The notes under the pieces: model-generated
What the model saw: the letters and a program-made list of their open reading frames with translations, nothing else
The model's database searches: none
Told to the model about the DNA's origin: nothing
Made by a program: the position numbers and the translations under genes
Source: Guillardia theta CCMP2712
Taxonomy: Eukaryota > Cryptophyceae > Pyrenomonadales > Geminigeraceae
Reading direction: 5' to 3'
DNA: 64,000 nucleotides
NCBI RefSeq assembly: GCF_000315625.1
Contig: NW_005434592.1
Coordinates: 286,126 to 350,125 of the forward strand
In this document: positions 12,701 to 23,695 of the stretch, piece after piece
Layout of the letters: each line of letters starts with the position of its first letter
Numbering within the stretch: the stretch's first letter is position 1

Positions 12701-13181
12701 CACGAGGTCCCGCAAGCTCGATGGCACGAGAGAATGAGCAGATGGCGTCTTCGAACTTGCCCTCCTTGAACGACTTGTTTCCCTCCTCCTTGAGTTGGGT
12801 TGCTTGCAACATCTTCTGCATTCTCCCCTCCTCCTCCTCCTGTGCTGATGACTTGTGAGCTGGCGGCGCCTCCAAGTCCTTCGGTCGCGAAGACGAGATC
12901 GGCGTCGGGCCATGCTGGCCGATCTCGATGGTCAAGACTTCCTGCACTCTTCCTCCTCCTCGACATATTTCAAGAGAGTGTGACGAGTTCTCAGCATCGT
13001 CCAACGCCATGATCGCGTCCTCGGCGTTCCTGATCTTCTTTCCATCAATGGACAGAATGGTGTCGTCCTCCTTTAGCTCGTCACTCCGTCTTGATCTGCA
13101 ATTGGATACCCTGACCGCACCATCGATGGTGGTCAGTGAGAAGTGAAACTTAGAACTGTTTGCCGTGATCGCTGTTACCAT
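9792..13181 (-). CDS. PDZ-TPR co-chaperone with RPAP3_C domain (RPAP3/SPAG1-like)
   Basis: Likely an HSP90/R2TP-type co-chaperone. Domains in order: a PDZ-like fold (about 13181-12930, LKEDDTILSIDGKKI), a TPR array (12800-12050, EGNKSFKEGKFEDAICSFSR), a second TPR block (11800-11480), a small beta motif (VVPPGKKGGEKFRLKLG, about 11270), a third TPR block (11220-10920), a charged coiled coil, then an RPAP3_C monad-binding region (EFLRRWKSLKGKEDERKQLL, about 10330). The RPAP3_C end lies in two more exons (10021-9937 and 9891-9792: SLLESIGQTQRFSLISRFLS, then KRDKEEVKKLLDEYQ). Introns include 47, 45 and 157 nt. The ATG at 13181 follows a TTTGCACAG acceptor, so an upstream exon is possible. RPAP3/SPAG1 relatives help assemble dynein arms and RNA polymerase; the PDZ N-terminus is unusual. 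Confidence 0.85.
12192..12283. repeat. 21-bp intronic minisatellite
   Basis: Four to five copies of a 21-bp unit, AGGAGGAGAAGAGAGCAGGTA, inside an intron of the RPAP3-like gene, between the exon ending HYRRGQ and the one starting ALLELQRAEE. On the gene's sense strand it is pyrimidine-rich. Each unit carries GGTAAG on the antisense strand, a splice-donor-like word in the wrong orientation. Confidence 0.85.
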
Positions 13182-14235
13182 CTTGACCCTTCCCGATCTG
13201 TGCAAACAAGTTGTCAGGGTATTGAAATGAGGAGATTGGGGAGTATGAAAAAAATGATATATCATTACAATCATATCTCATAAGGTGTTGACGCATAGGG
13301 GGGGGGTCAATGGTGCAAGGGACTGCTGATCACATGGCAGGTAGCAAACAAACAAGAGATTGAAACAAAATTTATGTCTATTTGAATGTTCTCAAACCAA
13401 ATGAGTGCATTTGCTGTCCGCCCTCCTTCTCCCTCCCCACTTATCCCATCTTAAACTCCTTGCCTCGCTTTGCCCCGTCTGGCTACCTCTCTCCCTTCCC
13501 CGCTCTCCTCACCCAACCTCCCTCACTCCTCGCTCGAGCTATCGTGCTCTCTCCTCTCCTGCTCTCCTGCTCTCCTGCTCTGTCCTGCGTTCTCCTGCCA
13601 TACTCCTCCATCGCCTCGCCTCTGCTCTGGCTCGGGCACCCATGGCATGTTTCAACGCAAACGAATTCGCTCATCACCCCACCCTTGCCTTGGAGCTCTT
13701 GAATACCGGTGATGGTAATTCGGATACCCCATTGGAACAAGGGGAAAGTACCGGTACTCAAATTTCCGAGTGGGGTTGGTGAATTTGAGATGGTCAATGG
13801 CGTTGAGGTTGGTCGAGGGCGAGGATGGGCGAGGGGGATGGAAGGAGAAGGATAAGGAGGATGATGAAGATGATAGAGAACTGACATGTATGAGGAAGAA
13901 GAGGGGAAACTTGAAGGACGTAAGAGAGCTGAACAGCAGATACTGCTGGAGATCAAGAATTAACAGATTGATTTGCATGACATTGTTGTCTTGAGAATAG
14001 CTCACCTGAGCTTCTTCATGTTGATGATTGCCTCCAATTTCACAATTTTTTGGTGTTTTGGTTCTTGTGTGCGTGTTTATTTCATCATTTCTATACGTAT
14101 TCTCCTTGTTTTCACCTTGTCTATTTATTCTTGTACGTGAAATGCGCTGGATTGCATGGGCTCGATGCACTGCACAATGGAAGAGAACATAACGAATGCT
14201 GTGAAGAATGCAAGCAGTCTCTTTTTTGTTTGAAC
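13182..14235. other. Intergenic, pyrimidine-rich; no gene recognised
   Basis: Positions 13420-13640 on the plus strand are strongly C/T-rich, with CTCTCCTG reiterated near 13550-13585. Positions 13685-13770 carry degenerate GGGGTA-type words and two ACCGGT sites. ORFs on both strands here are low-complexity and not believed. Confidence 0.5.
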
Positions 14236-15490
14236 ATGGAAATGTGCAGGAAGACGATGGAAGGAGGATCGATCGTATCATCTCATGCCATGGTTCATGC
14301 GTATGACACAGCTGCTGCAAGCTTGAGTTATGACCCGGAGCTTGTCGCCTCTGAACAAGCATCTGCATACCTTCCTGTAACCAGTAGCAGGCAGAGAGCT
14401 TGTAACTTTCCTTACTATGACTCTCAGGAAACGCAACGTAACCAGGAGAGGTCGAAGTTTGCTCAGCTGGACTCTATCCGATCGTGGTTCAATGACGAAC
14501 TTGACAAGTTAGAAAAGCGAAGAGACAAGGGGCTGTTCACACAAGATCAAGTGTGTTGCATGTAAATGCTGTATGTCGCTGATGCAGTTTGCACGCAGCT
14601 TGACTCAGAAGTTGCTCTTCTGATCAAAGAGCGAGACTTGAAGCTGAACTGGTTATCTTCCAAGAACGATGGAGGTCGAGGGTGCTATCGTGCCAACAAG
14701 CGCAGGCGCGGAACGAATGACGTGAGTAGCTTGACATGAATCAGTGTGGATGTACTCTATTCATTGTGATGTGCAGAATCATATTGTATCCACCACTGAA
14801 GGATTGCCCGAAGAAGTTTCTCGCCCTGCTTGTACACAGGATGTGATTCCAGTAGCGTACAGCATGATTACGTGACATGCTTGCTCTGCTGATTGCAGCT
14901 GCTTATTCCTCCTCGTCCTAGCAGGCAAGGGGCATGTCTGCCATCCATGGTCACTTGGTGGATTCCTCCATTACGATCCCGGCATGACGTGAGCGGTCCT
15001 TTTGACCTGCTGCTGTCTGATCATTGTCCAGCACTCGATGCTGTCAGATTTCATGCTCAAGTCCCGGAGACGGAGAAGCGCAGATAGCAGAGTTATGCAC
15101 CCAGGTAGTCTCGGATCCCCTTGATGTCAGATGACTCTGTGCAACAGGCTCGGGCAAGAGAGGACGTGACAAACGATGTGCAAGGCAATTTAGGTAGGAA
15201 AGCAGAACGGGATTGGGAGGAGGGCCAAAGAGCAGGGGCTGGAATTAAAGTTTTGGTCGCAGGTTTAAGTGGGATGTCATCAAAACTTATGAGACCTACC
15301 GGATGCTCAAAGCTGAGGGGAAGGTCGACGATCCATGCCTGGTCAGTTCACAGAGCTCCACCTCAGTTCTCCGAGACTCAATTACCTTTGTCCTCAGATT
15401 ACAGCGAAGTTGTTCAATGTGAACAAATCTCAAGTCAGCTCGTGGTACAAGCAGCGAGAGATGATTCGTGAAAAGGTAGCTATGCAGTGA
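14236..15490 (+). CDS. HTH-like DNA-binding protein, multi-exon
   Basis: Exon 1 (MEMCRKTMEGG) ends in WFNDELDKLEKRRDKGLFTQ. A 48-nt intron then leads in frame to a coiled-coil-like exon (LDSEVALLIKERDLKLNWLS) ending in a basic patch (RANKRRRGTND). Later exons end near 14823, 14990 and 15477. The final ones read WDVIKTYETYRMLKAEGK and then ITAKLFNVNKSQVSSWYKQR. The last is a helix-turn-helix of the CENP-B/psq or homeodomain-like type. Role inferred: a transcription factor or a protein derived from a transposase. Exon joins between 14710 and 15260 are uncertain, and the 5' end could lie further upstream. Confidence 0.55.
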
Positions 15491-15896
15491 TGTTCGCGAG
15501 GCATTCTTAGCTTTGTTCAGCTCGGAGAGTTGGGAGCTGTAAATATTTCTTTGGACTCGGACAGCATGGTGAACAACCTATGAACAACTTGTGTTTTGAA
15601 TTCCTCTGTTCTCCTATACTTCTCCCCATCCCTCCCTTGCTCATTTCGTCAATGAGACTTTTGCAGGGACATGAGCTGACGTGTTCATCGGCGGTGGAGC
15701 GGTCTGCTGGGTGAGGATAGAGATTTTTACTGAGCTATTTCACACCTTACTATTGTGTTCTCAGTGGCACGTCAGATATGAGCATGATTTGAAGATTAGT
15801 CTTTTTTGCACGACCACATTCTCGTACTGTATTTACACCATTGTATGCAAAAATGAAAGAATATACATTGTATGTTTGAGGTACTGAGCTGACCAA

Positions 15897-16244
15897 TTAT
15901 TTTAACCTGTTCATGACGTCTTCGAGCCGATGATCCTGCTCCATCGCTTTTCGAATCTGAGCAACGTGAATCCTGAACATCTCTCCATCTTCCTTCAACC
16001 CGAAGCGAACGGCGAGGCATGCAGGAATCCCATCTCCTTCCCCGCAGACGACTGGCGACTGATGTGTTTGCAAGGAAGTGTCACCATTGCCGAAATAGTT
16101 GGCGAAGATCTCTCCAGCCGTGGGGAGAATAATTGTCGTGCGTACATAGGGTGGCTTGTTCTTGCAACTGTCATCTTGACAGTCATCGATGCCTTCATCC
16201 CAATCCCTGCTTTCAAAGCTAAACGAGATGGAGCGTTTCAGCAT
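15897..16244 (-). CDS. Small unknown protein
   Basis: A single open frame from the ATG at 16244 (MLKRSISFSFESRDWDEG) to the stop at 15897, about 115 aa. The frame stays open upstream to 16295 but only from TTG, and a CTTCTCAG acceptor just before suggests a missing 5' exon. The C-terminus is helical and charged (IHVAQIRKAMEQDHRLEDV). No family recognised. It is tail-to-tail with the HTH gene. Confidence 0.45.
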   Translation of the reverse strand: MLKRSISFSFESRDWDEGIDDCQDDSCKNKPPYVRTTIILPTAGEIFANYFGNGDTSLQTHQSPVVCGEGDGIPACLAVRFGLKEDGEMFRIHVAQIRKAMEQDHRLEDVMNRLK

Positions 16245-16974
16245 GACCAAGAACCCGCAAGTCTGAGAAGACTCAAATTCTCGTTCTAGGGACAAGACTA
16301 TCCTGTAGCAGCAAGAGGCCCTCTACCAACTCAGTAAAGCTTGACAGAGGAAAATGGCGAATTGCTGTTCAGTGTTGCAGGCAACTGTAGATGCTGACAC
16401 GCTGCGCCAGCACCTATACAATCAGCTTCCCTTCAAGCTCATGGCGATTCTGCACCTCAGATAGCAGCACCCGCTCCTCGTCTTGCCTGGACGCATCCTC
16501 CCTCCTCGTACTCCTACTCCCGTAAACTTTGAACGCTCCGTGGTACAGGTACCCCTTGGACTTGGTTCTCGAATGATTTGTACCCCCTCCAACAACACAA
16601 AAAACTCGAGGAAGGGGTGGGTATATTCCGAGCTGAACCTACCCCCGAAAAGGTTTACGTACCAACAATTATGACATCGATTTTCTGTTTTTACATCAAC
16701 CAGTTTTTAAAACTATGCTCGTCAGGTCCACCCCTGCATTGCCCTGTCTTTTAACCCCCTGCCATACTACCGTGTGTTCCCTTTTAAAAAAAACTTTACA
16801 GAAGATGTACCGAAACTGACGATTATAAAACTTTAGTACCGTCGAAATTGTTATCTGAATGATTAAAGAGTACCAGTTCAATCTAAATCGTTTTTGAGTT
16901 AAGCCTGTAAATCAGTTTTAGATTTCTGCCTATTCACCCACCTCCCTTCTCCCTTGCTCGGACCCCTATCTTCC
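16245..16974. other. Intergenic with start of a GGGGTA/TACCCC tract
   Basis: A short plus-strand ORF at 16354-16464 (MANCCSVLQATVDADTL, 36 codons) is the only coding candidate and is weak. From about 16520 onward TACCCC/GGGGTA words appear (16546, 16582, 16616, 16640). The rest is AT-rich. Confidence 0.4.
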
Positions 16975-17215
16975 TCAGCACCCCGTTGGGCCGCGCCGTG
17001 ACTCCCGCGTGACGCACTGCGGCAGCGCGCGAGTATGCGAGTCGCTTTTTTTAACTTAACTTTGAGTAAATGAAAGACAACGCCGGGTCCGGGCCTTTAA
17101 TTGTCATCCAGGGCCGGGCCCTCCGGAGTCCGGGCTGCCGGGCCAGTCCGAAGTCACCGGACCATCACATCACTCAAATGATGACTTAACACGGTTGCTG
17201 ACGCTCAGTCCGAGG
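16975..17215. repeat. GC-rich island 2 with edge motif
   Basis: A short island of GGGCCGCGCC, CGGGCCGGG and GTCCGG words. It contains AACTTTGAGTAAA at 17058-17070, embedded in TTTTTTAACTTAAC. The same motif occurs at the edges of other islands (21434-21445, 30931-30942, 40985-40997, 59222-59232). Confidence 0.7.
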
Positions 17216-18010
17216 TGTTGACTCTGCACTACCCGTCCTTTACATAATGTCTACTACCCGTCCTTTTACATATATTATCGGATTTGTGTGTTACTTTTCG
17301 CACCCGTACTTTCAACCCTTAAAGTGGGGGTACTCATCGCTGGCCCCCTCGGAAGTACCGAAGTTGTATGGGTGGGGTCAACCAATGGCAAGGTCGACGA
17401 TCGTGGTGCTGCCGTCCTGTGGTACAGAAGTTGCCTTCACGAAGGGGTAGGGTAGTACCAATATCCAGGGGAGGGGTTGAAATCTTTTGTGCTCCACCCA
17501 CCTGCCTGTACTCATTGAACCCCACCCCATCCCACAAACCGTACCCCACCCCACCCCACGGTCTCTGGAATCGTGTCAAAATTGGTTTGGACCCCTGTAT
17601 GATCTGAGAATTGAAGAGGTCGTGATAGCCATGGAGAGAAAGAGGGGGGTGGCGGGGGGGAGGAGGGGATGGGGGGTAATAATACCTTTGTGCAGGGGTA
17701 GATGAGGTACAATAGCGGGGTAATTACAATGGAGGGTGGTACAGGTATACAATTCGGTCTTATCTGATGGCCTAGAGAGAGGTGTTAGGAAATGGTCCTG
17801 GTACAACAGGAGGCTCAACCTCAGGAGCAAAGGTGGGTGGTGAATTGGTCATCAGGGGGTCTTGGTGGTAGGGTACAAATCAAGCATTGGGTAATAAAAC
17901 GTGGGTAGTGAATTTTGGAGGGTAGGGAGAGGGGGTGGTGGGATAACAAGAATAGTAGGAGAATGGGGGGCTATCACAGGGGTACGGTTTAGGATTTGGG
18001 GTCCGAATAG
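17216..18010. repeat. GGGGTA/TACCCC-rich tract 2
   Basis: Dense GGGGTA, GGTAGGG and TACCCC words, for example 17328, 17443, 17695, 17719 and 18012, with GT/CCACCC-rich spacers. It adjoins GC island 2. ORFs on both strands are short and proline/glycine-rich; none is convincing. Confidence 0.7.
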
Positions 18011-18090
18011 GGGGTAGGTATCTGAAATGCATCTACGACGACTCATCCCTGAAATGATCCAACAAACATAACATGTTCAAACGAGGATGA

Positions 18091-18159
18091 GAGGCATCAA
18101 CACCCAAACATAACGTTGCATGCAAGAGGCATCAACACCCAAACATAACGTTGCATGCA
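18091..18159. repeat. 35-bp direct duplication
   Basis: Two adjacent copies of a 35-bp unit starting GAGGCATCAACACCCAAACA; the first is at 18091-18125 and the second ends at 18159. No coding sequence is apparent. Confidence 0.9.
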
Positions 18160-18392
18160 TGTAAGCTGAAGAATAAGGGGAATACTAATCACATGTTCTA
18201 TCAAGCAATGTCAACAGTATGTGAGATAAGATCAATGACAAGTACAGGCAGCAGCTAATGAATGCCTTCCCAGACAGCCGCCACACCAGTCACTCGAGAA
18301 CCAAACACAATCACAGCGATGAAAATACAATTTTCATGCACATGAAACAAATGTATTCGATTCCATTTCAGTTACCTACCTAGACACTTCAC

Positions 18393-18490
18393 TATGTTGT
18401 TGCTGCAATATTATTACCACACCTCTGATCGACTAGGCCGCAGTATGTTGTTGCTGCAATTATTACCACATCTCTGATCGACTAGGCCGC
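18393..18490. repeat. About 50-bp direct duplication
   Basis: Two adjacent, slightly diverged copies starting TATGTTGTTGCTGCAAT (18393 and 18444), each ending TCTGATCGACTAGGCCGCA. The second lacks a few bases. It lies about 300 bp after the 35-bp duplication, so this spacer appears to accumulate short tandem duplications. Confidence 0.85.
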
Positions 18491-18761
18491 ATCGTGCCAC
18501 GTGATCGCTAAGCCCGGCTCATTGCTTTGATAGCTTTTTTCTCATGCTTGCTGCCTGTGTGCAATTATGCTTGATTTCAGAACACACCACAATTCACCTT
18601 CACAAAGTGAGCATACTTAGTCGCATCAGCAACATAATCGCTTGCATGTAGGAACTTTTTATCAAACGTGCTGACGTCTCGACCAGGGACTTGAAGATTT
18701 TTCTTTCGCTGGGAGTTTGCATTACCTGCATATCTGTTGGCTCTTCGGTTCAAGCGCACAC

Positions 18762-19328
18762 ATGCCTGTAATGGAGTTTGCAGAGACCGACTTCAGGATT
18801 CCTCTCTTTCATCACTGCTGCAACTCGTCTGATTCAGATCAGCAAGCACGTGCAGAATATAACAGGTTAATAGGAGAGATGCTAGAGCGTGAGGCTCATC
18901 TAGACGAGAACATGTCAAAGAACCATCTCTTCGTCCAAGGGTTTAGTCTCAACAGTGAAGAGAGTCAGCATTGTGGTAATTCTTGCAGGCCCCTCCTGCA
19001 TTCAGTATGATGGATCTTCATTCAGACAAGGGAATTTTCTCTTGAAAAATATCTGTGTATTGTTAAAGTGAGCTGTGACAAAATGATGCAAATTAGACTG
19101 GAAAGAAATCATTTTCTTTCTAGGCAAATTCTCTAATAAGTGTAAATTAAATGTTCATTGGGGTCTCTCTGCAATCGCTTTTTGTCTGATTACTCTCAGA
19201 TAGATCTGTTTGCATTTTATTCTGCAGGTCAACTTAGATGATTTTTGTGCTCATCCAAATTATGCAGTTGAAAGAGAATCTGTCTACATCACATGCAGAA
19301 ACCAAGCAATTTTTTTTGTGCCAAGGTA
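18762..19328 (+). CDS. Unknown small protein, probably two or three exons
   Basis: Exon 1 starts MPVMEFAETDFRIPLFHH and includes an acidic helix (AEYNRLIGEMLEREAHLDEN). It ends around GFSLNSEESQHC near 18975. A later exon preceded by TTCTGCAG (about 19229) reads VNLDDFCAHPNYAVERESV and then ITCRNQAIFFVPR. The join between them is not resolved. No family recognised. Confidence 0.35.
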
Positions 19329-19676
19329 ATATGGAAGTAATCTATATGCTGCAAATGCAACGCAGATTGTTGATCAGATTAGTTGGGTGCATTCTTTTCT
19401 TTCTTCAATTCAAGCAGGGCTGTCAAGACGACCTGATAATCTTGTTAGTTTGCAAATGTTGACCCCACAACACTAGCTTCTGCTTTTCATCTGCTTTCTC
19501 ACATTTTCCATCTTGCCTATCACCAACTTTTTCCGCTCTCCTTCCTTCCTGCCCTGAAACGCTCAAAAGCTAGCTAGCTCCTGCGCTCCTTCTCCTTGGT
19601 CTCACACCCTTAATCGCTTCCTTGTTCCCTCCCGCGACTATGATTACCTGATCATCGGGATCCGAATCCAGCACCC
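19329..19676. other. Intergenic, no gene recognised
   Basis: Contains C/T-rich stretches (19490-19560) and a GCTAGCTAGC palindrome near 19572. Nothing codes convincingly. Confidence 0.4.
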
Positions 19677-21061
19677 TCATAAGAGCCCCCTATTACCGTT
19701 CATCGTGACAAGAATAAACAAAAGCCGAGCAGTACAAACCTCCGCAGCCTCAGTATCTTTGAGATGTTTCCACAAAAACATGCCGTACTGATACATAGCA
19801 TCCTGTGAGTGCCTCAGTAACATATTCACAGAATTCAATTGTAAGACTCGGCAAATTCTCTTCTACAAGACAATGAGGAAGAAGCTCTTCTCTACTCACC
19901 AGATCATCAGGATTCTTCTGTATCAAGTCTTCATACATCTCTGACATGGCCTGTTCATTCGAGATTCATCTCGGGGGTACTAGGAATCTTGGTCGTTACC
20001 TTCACTCCCACTAGGTCACACAGCATTTCTCTTCCTTCGTCGCCGATGAAAAGCTCTTTGTGAACATAAAAGTTATGACCCTTGGCCTTATCATGTAATC
20101 AGACGGAAAGAATTTTCACGCGAGCAGTAAGATTACTTTGAACGTGGCGAATGGCATGCTACTAATCTGCACATCTTCTGCAAAGAATCGAGTGGTACGA
20201 ATCCCACCAGTCAATAGAGGCGTCTCAGCCTGCAGCATTCAGTCATGCCACGTTGAAGCATTATTTTCTCCCTCCCCTCACCTCAAAAGATTTGTCTGCC
20301 AGCCGCTTCAACCTCAGCACATATGGCGAGGTTATAAGATGCAGAAGGCCAGTTGTCGAAGCTCCGAAGATCACAATTGCAGCTGCCATTCCCCACTGCA
20401 TGGCGGAGGCCGAAGCATCTCCAATGACAAGAAGAGGTCCTCCAAAGCTGGTGAAGCAGAGAGAGAAGAGAGACAAGAACTTCACGCGCTTCACTCCAAG
20501 AGCGAACGCCCCTTGGTACACGAAGGACTTGTCAACTGTTCCAAACTCATGAGAACGCAAGAAATCAAAGATCTGTTGCTCCTGTGCTGTATTCCATCGG
20601 ATTTCAGGCAGTCCTCGATCATTGAGCACACGGAAGATGCCCGGTACTTCTTTGGCAAGCTCGTGCTCGAGCACGTCCATCGTCTGCTCCAGGCACACGA
20701 GAAAGCGCTTGCTACGGTTGATCTTGACCGTCTGCGGCTTCATGCTGCCAGACAGCATTAGGAACATGGTCTCAAGATCTTCATTCTTGCTGTCTCCAGC
20801 TTTATCCGCTGATCTTGAGGAGCTTTGGTGTCGCGTGGATGATGCAACGGGAGCGCAGGCAGAAGCAACACGCATGATCGGCGCAGCTGAAAAGAGGGAG
20901 AAGCGGTGGGCTTTGAAGAGAGAAGACATGCCCTTTTGGATTCCAATTGGTTTCATCTGCACAGTAGCCGCGTGTATCTTTGACGAGAGGGAAATGGATC
21001 GGGAGAAGGTCAGAGCAGAGGCGGAGTAGCAAGGGGTGTAAGCTCTGTGACGAGCAGACAT
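19677..21061 (-). CDS. TMEM70-like mitochondrial membrane protein
   Basis: The N-terminus from the ATG at 21061 (MSARHRAYTPCYSASALTFS) is basic and hydroxylated, like a mitochondrial presequence; the frame also has an ATG near 21150. The family region runs VKRVKFLSLFSLCFTSFG, then a second hydrophobic hairpin, then HLITSPYVLRLKRLADKSFE. This matches the two-helix TMEM70 core followed by a conserved tail. Further exons read AETPLLTGGIRTTRFFAEDV, AKGHNFYVHKELFIGDEG, AMSEMYEDLIQKNPDDL and DAMYQYGMFLWKHLKDTEAA, each bounded by GT/AG. TMEM70 proteins assist respiratory complex assembly in the inner membrane. The extreme C-terminus (stop used here at 19677) may be intron read-through. Confidence 0.7.
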
Positions 21062-21239
21062 TTTGAAGGGGGAGGAGAAGATGAAGCGGAGAGAAAGAGT
21101 GTATGACGGATGAGAAGAAGAAGAGCGATAGAATATCGAGGGGGGTGCCATTGTCAGGCCTCGAGCCGCTGCTGCTGCTGCTTCTCTCAAGGTTGTTGGT
21201 CCCCGCATTGCGGCGCCCTCGGTCAGCAATACAGCGAGG

Positions 21240-22030
21240 TGGGGTGATGGATTCATGGGGTACTACATGTTGATTTACCCAAATGTGACTCAAAAGGGTG
21301 GGTACAAGTATGAGAAAAGACTGGTATTAGCAACATTTCAATGTATTCCAGGGTGGGTGGTGATTTTCTGTGGGAGAAAGGGGGGTGGGCTCTTAGAAGC
21401 TGAAGTCCGGGGCCCGTTGGGCCCGGCAACCTGTTTACTCAAAGTTGGGTTGCAAGAACTGGTCTTCCATCATTCTGGATAACGGGTTCTGACCTCTCAA
21501 CTACCGGAACCATTGGCGTCCCTCACTTGGATTGAAGAGAGTTGGCGCATTGTAAAGGAGACATGTTTTACCCCCTAAGAAATCACAACTGAAATAACAG
21601 ATATTTTCTTTGCATAAGGTGATATCAATCTCATGTGTACGCCATTATCCCTTGGCATAACAATTTCATGCAGAGTGGTTGAAATCGTAATTAATTTGAG
21701 AAGCAGAAGGGAAATGTTTAGAAACACCCCTGTCATTTTGTGTTTATCGCACAAATATTTGGAAAAATCGTGAAAATCAGGACCCTTGGGCAGAAATACC
21801 CTCATTGCAACCCTATAAAAGGACCCACCCCTCGGGTTGATGCAGTAGGTACCTTTCAACGCCCACCTCCAATTGGGGACTTGCCTTATCATGCTCCGTT
21901 CGGGACCCCAGAGGTTGGGTAACACCCTTCGCTTCTTCAATTAGAAGTATTGCTATAAAAATGCACATCCTTGCCACTTTCCCACCCGACAATACCCGTG
22001 GTGAGCCATAACTACCCACCCCCACCCACC
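21240..22030. repeat. GGGGTA/TACCCC tract 3 with a mini GC island
   Basis: GGGGTA/TACCC-type words at about 21258, 21300, 21788 and 22010, with CCCACCC/GGGTGGG runs. A miniature GC island at about 21405-21432 (GGGGCCCGTTGGGCCCGG) is followed directly by TTTACTCAAAGT (21434-21445), the complement of the island edge motif. Confidence 0.6.
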
Positions 22031-22930
22031 CCTGGACCAGCTTGAAGGGCTTTGCAGGCCTGCCGCAACCCACCATGATTCGGGAGATGATGGGTTGGAA
22101 CAGGCGAGCATGGAGGACTACAGACAGAGAGACATGCTGTTCGGTTAGTTAGACGAGTGTCAGAGAGATCGACGAGAAAAGAGGCGAGATGATTCATGAT
22201 TGGTGCTTGAAGATTGATAGGAAGAAGACAGGGAGGGATAGGTGAGGAGCGGAAATGGTAGGATAAGTTTCGGTGAAGTAGGCCATTGGTCTTTCAAGTA
22301 TCCAGGCAGACAAGAGAAGTTTCCAAGACGACTGGACGACGTACGAGGGGCATGAAAGATGCAAAACAGCAAGTGTCACAGAAGAAGTGAGCTGGTCAGA
22401 GGTTGGAGCCGAGCGAATACGTGACTGGATGGGGCTTATTGCTCTTAGACAAGAAGGAAGGAGAAGTGCGAAGAATTCTATGAAATTTTGTGAGAGGTCA
22501 AGTAGCATCTGATGCAGCAATCAGGTGAGAGGTGACAAGGAAGTGATATTCATCGAGAAATGTAATTTTTAAGCTTAGAATCAAATTCGACTCGCTTTGT
22601 AGCAAGGATAAGGGAAAATGAGCGGGAAAGCACTGCAATACAGCCAGAGCTATCTGAATGAGATTCGATGAACATGAGGTTCAGGAAGAAAAGCAAGATG
22701 ATGATCAACTTGCAAACTATGAAGGAAAAGCAATCGGCAAGGCCCATGGGTATGCTAGGTCTTGAATAGGCACCCATTGTGAGATACAAACTGTATAATT
22801 CAGTGTGAATGTCGTGACCTGCTCTGATTTGCGAAGTCTGAACAGCCTTTTTTGAACAGAAATATCTCAGTAGGCAAGTTTTGCTTTCTCAAGAACCGTC
22901 GGCGATAGAAACTGAAAAACAGGTGTTGCC
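22031..22930. other. Intergenic, no gene recognised
   Basis: Mixed composition with short ORFs on both strands. None has a domain, or splice partners that I could find. It precedes the RWP-RK gene and should hold its promoter. Confidence 0.4.
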
Positions 22931-23695
22931 ATGAACTGGCAACACCCAAGGATTGATCCTTATGGATCTTACGTTGACCCATATGGGCATGGAGGGATGG
23001 ATTACATGCTTGGGATAAGTCAAGACGATCAACATTTTCTCTCTAGCGGCACCACACGCGAGTACGAGGAGCTAGCGAGGAGGAAGGCGGAGCACATGGA
23101 GGCCGCCGAGCACATCGCGCCGCAGCACAACCACCCCATGAATGCGGTCAGATCAAGCAGGTGTTGCTGTGGCATGGTCAAACACGGAATTCACTGACTG
23201 AACCTTGCAGATTGACAGAAAAGGTTCTCCGTGAACACTTCCACCTGCCTCTTGTCGATGTTGCAAGAAAGTTCGGAATGTGCACTACTGCGTGCGTTTT
23301 GTTTGCAACGCTGAGCATTTCTTGAGAATTTGGGTCAGGTTCAAAAAGCTTTGCCGCAAACAAGGAGTAATGCAGTGGCCGTGAGTCAACGCGCTTTCCA
23401 TGTGACGTTTGATTTATCGTTTCCATGTCTTCAGCCATCGAACGTTGCGCAGCCTCGAGAAGAAGATTGCTTCTCTCAGAGCTGAGCAAAAGTTTACAAA
23501 TGATCACAACTCAATCGAAGATCAGGCATTCTTGCTCAAGCACTAGCCAGTGACTCCGAATGACTAGATTTGTAGGTTAAAAAGTTGCAACAGAAAAGAG
23601 AAGCTATTCTGTCTGGTGGACTCGCAGCACTGGAAGGCGAAGAGCTGTTGGCTTCCACTTCTGATGACAGCAGCAGTGTTGACAGCAGAAGGTAA
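22931..23695 (+). CDS. RWP-RK domain transcription factor
   Basis: Five exons: 22931-23160, 23211-23291, 23339-23380, 23435-23525 and 23576-23695. The introns are GT-AG except the last (23526-23575), which is GC-AG. Splicing gives TEKVLREHFHLPLVDVARKF, GMCTTAFKKLCRKQGV and MQWPHRTLRSLEKKI, the RWP-RK helix set. The signature RWPxRK is changed to QWPHRT. A coiled coil (EKKIASLRAEQK, KKLQQKREAIL) and a Ser/Asp tail follow. The N-terminus is Tyr/Gly/Pro-rich (DPYGSYVDPYGHGGM). RWP-RK proteins are nuclear regulators of nitrogen response and gamete formation in plants and algae. Any further exon beyond 23695 is not excluded. Confidence 0.85.
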
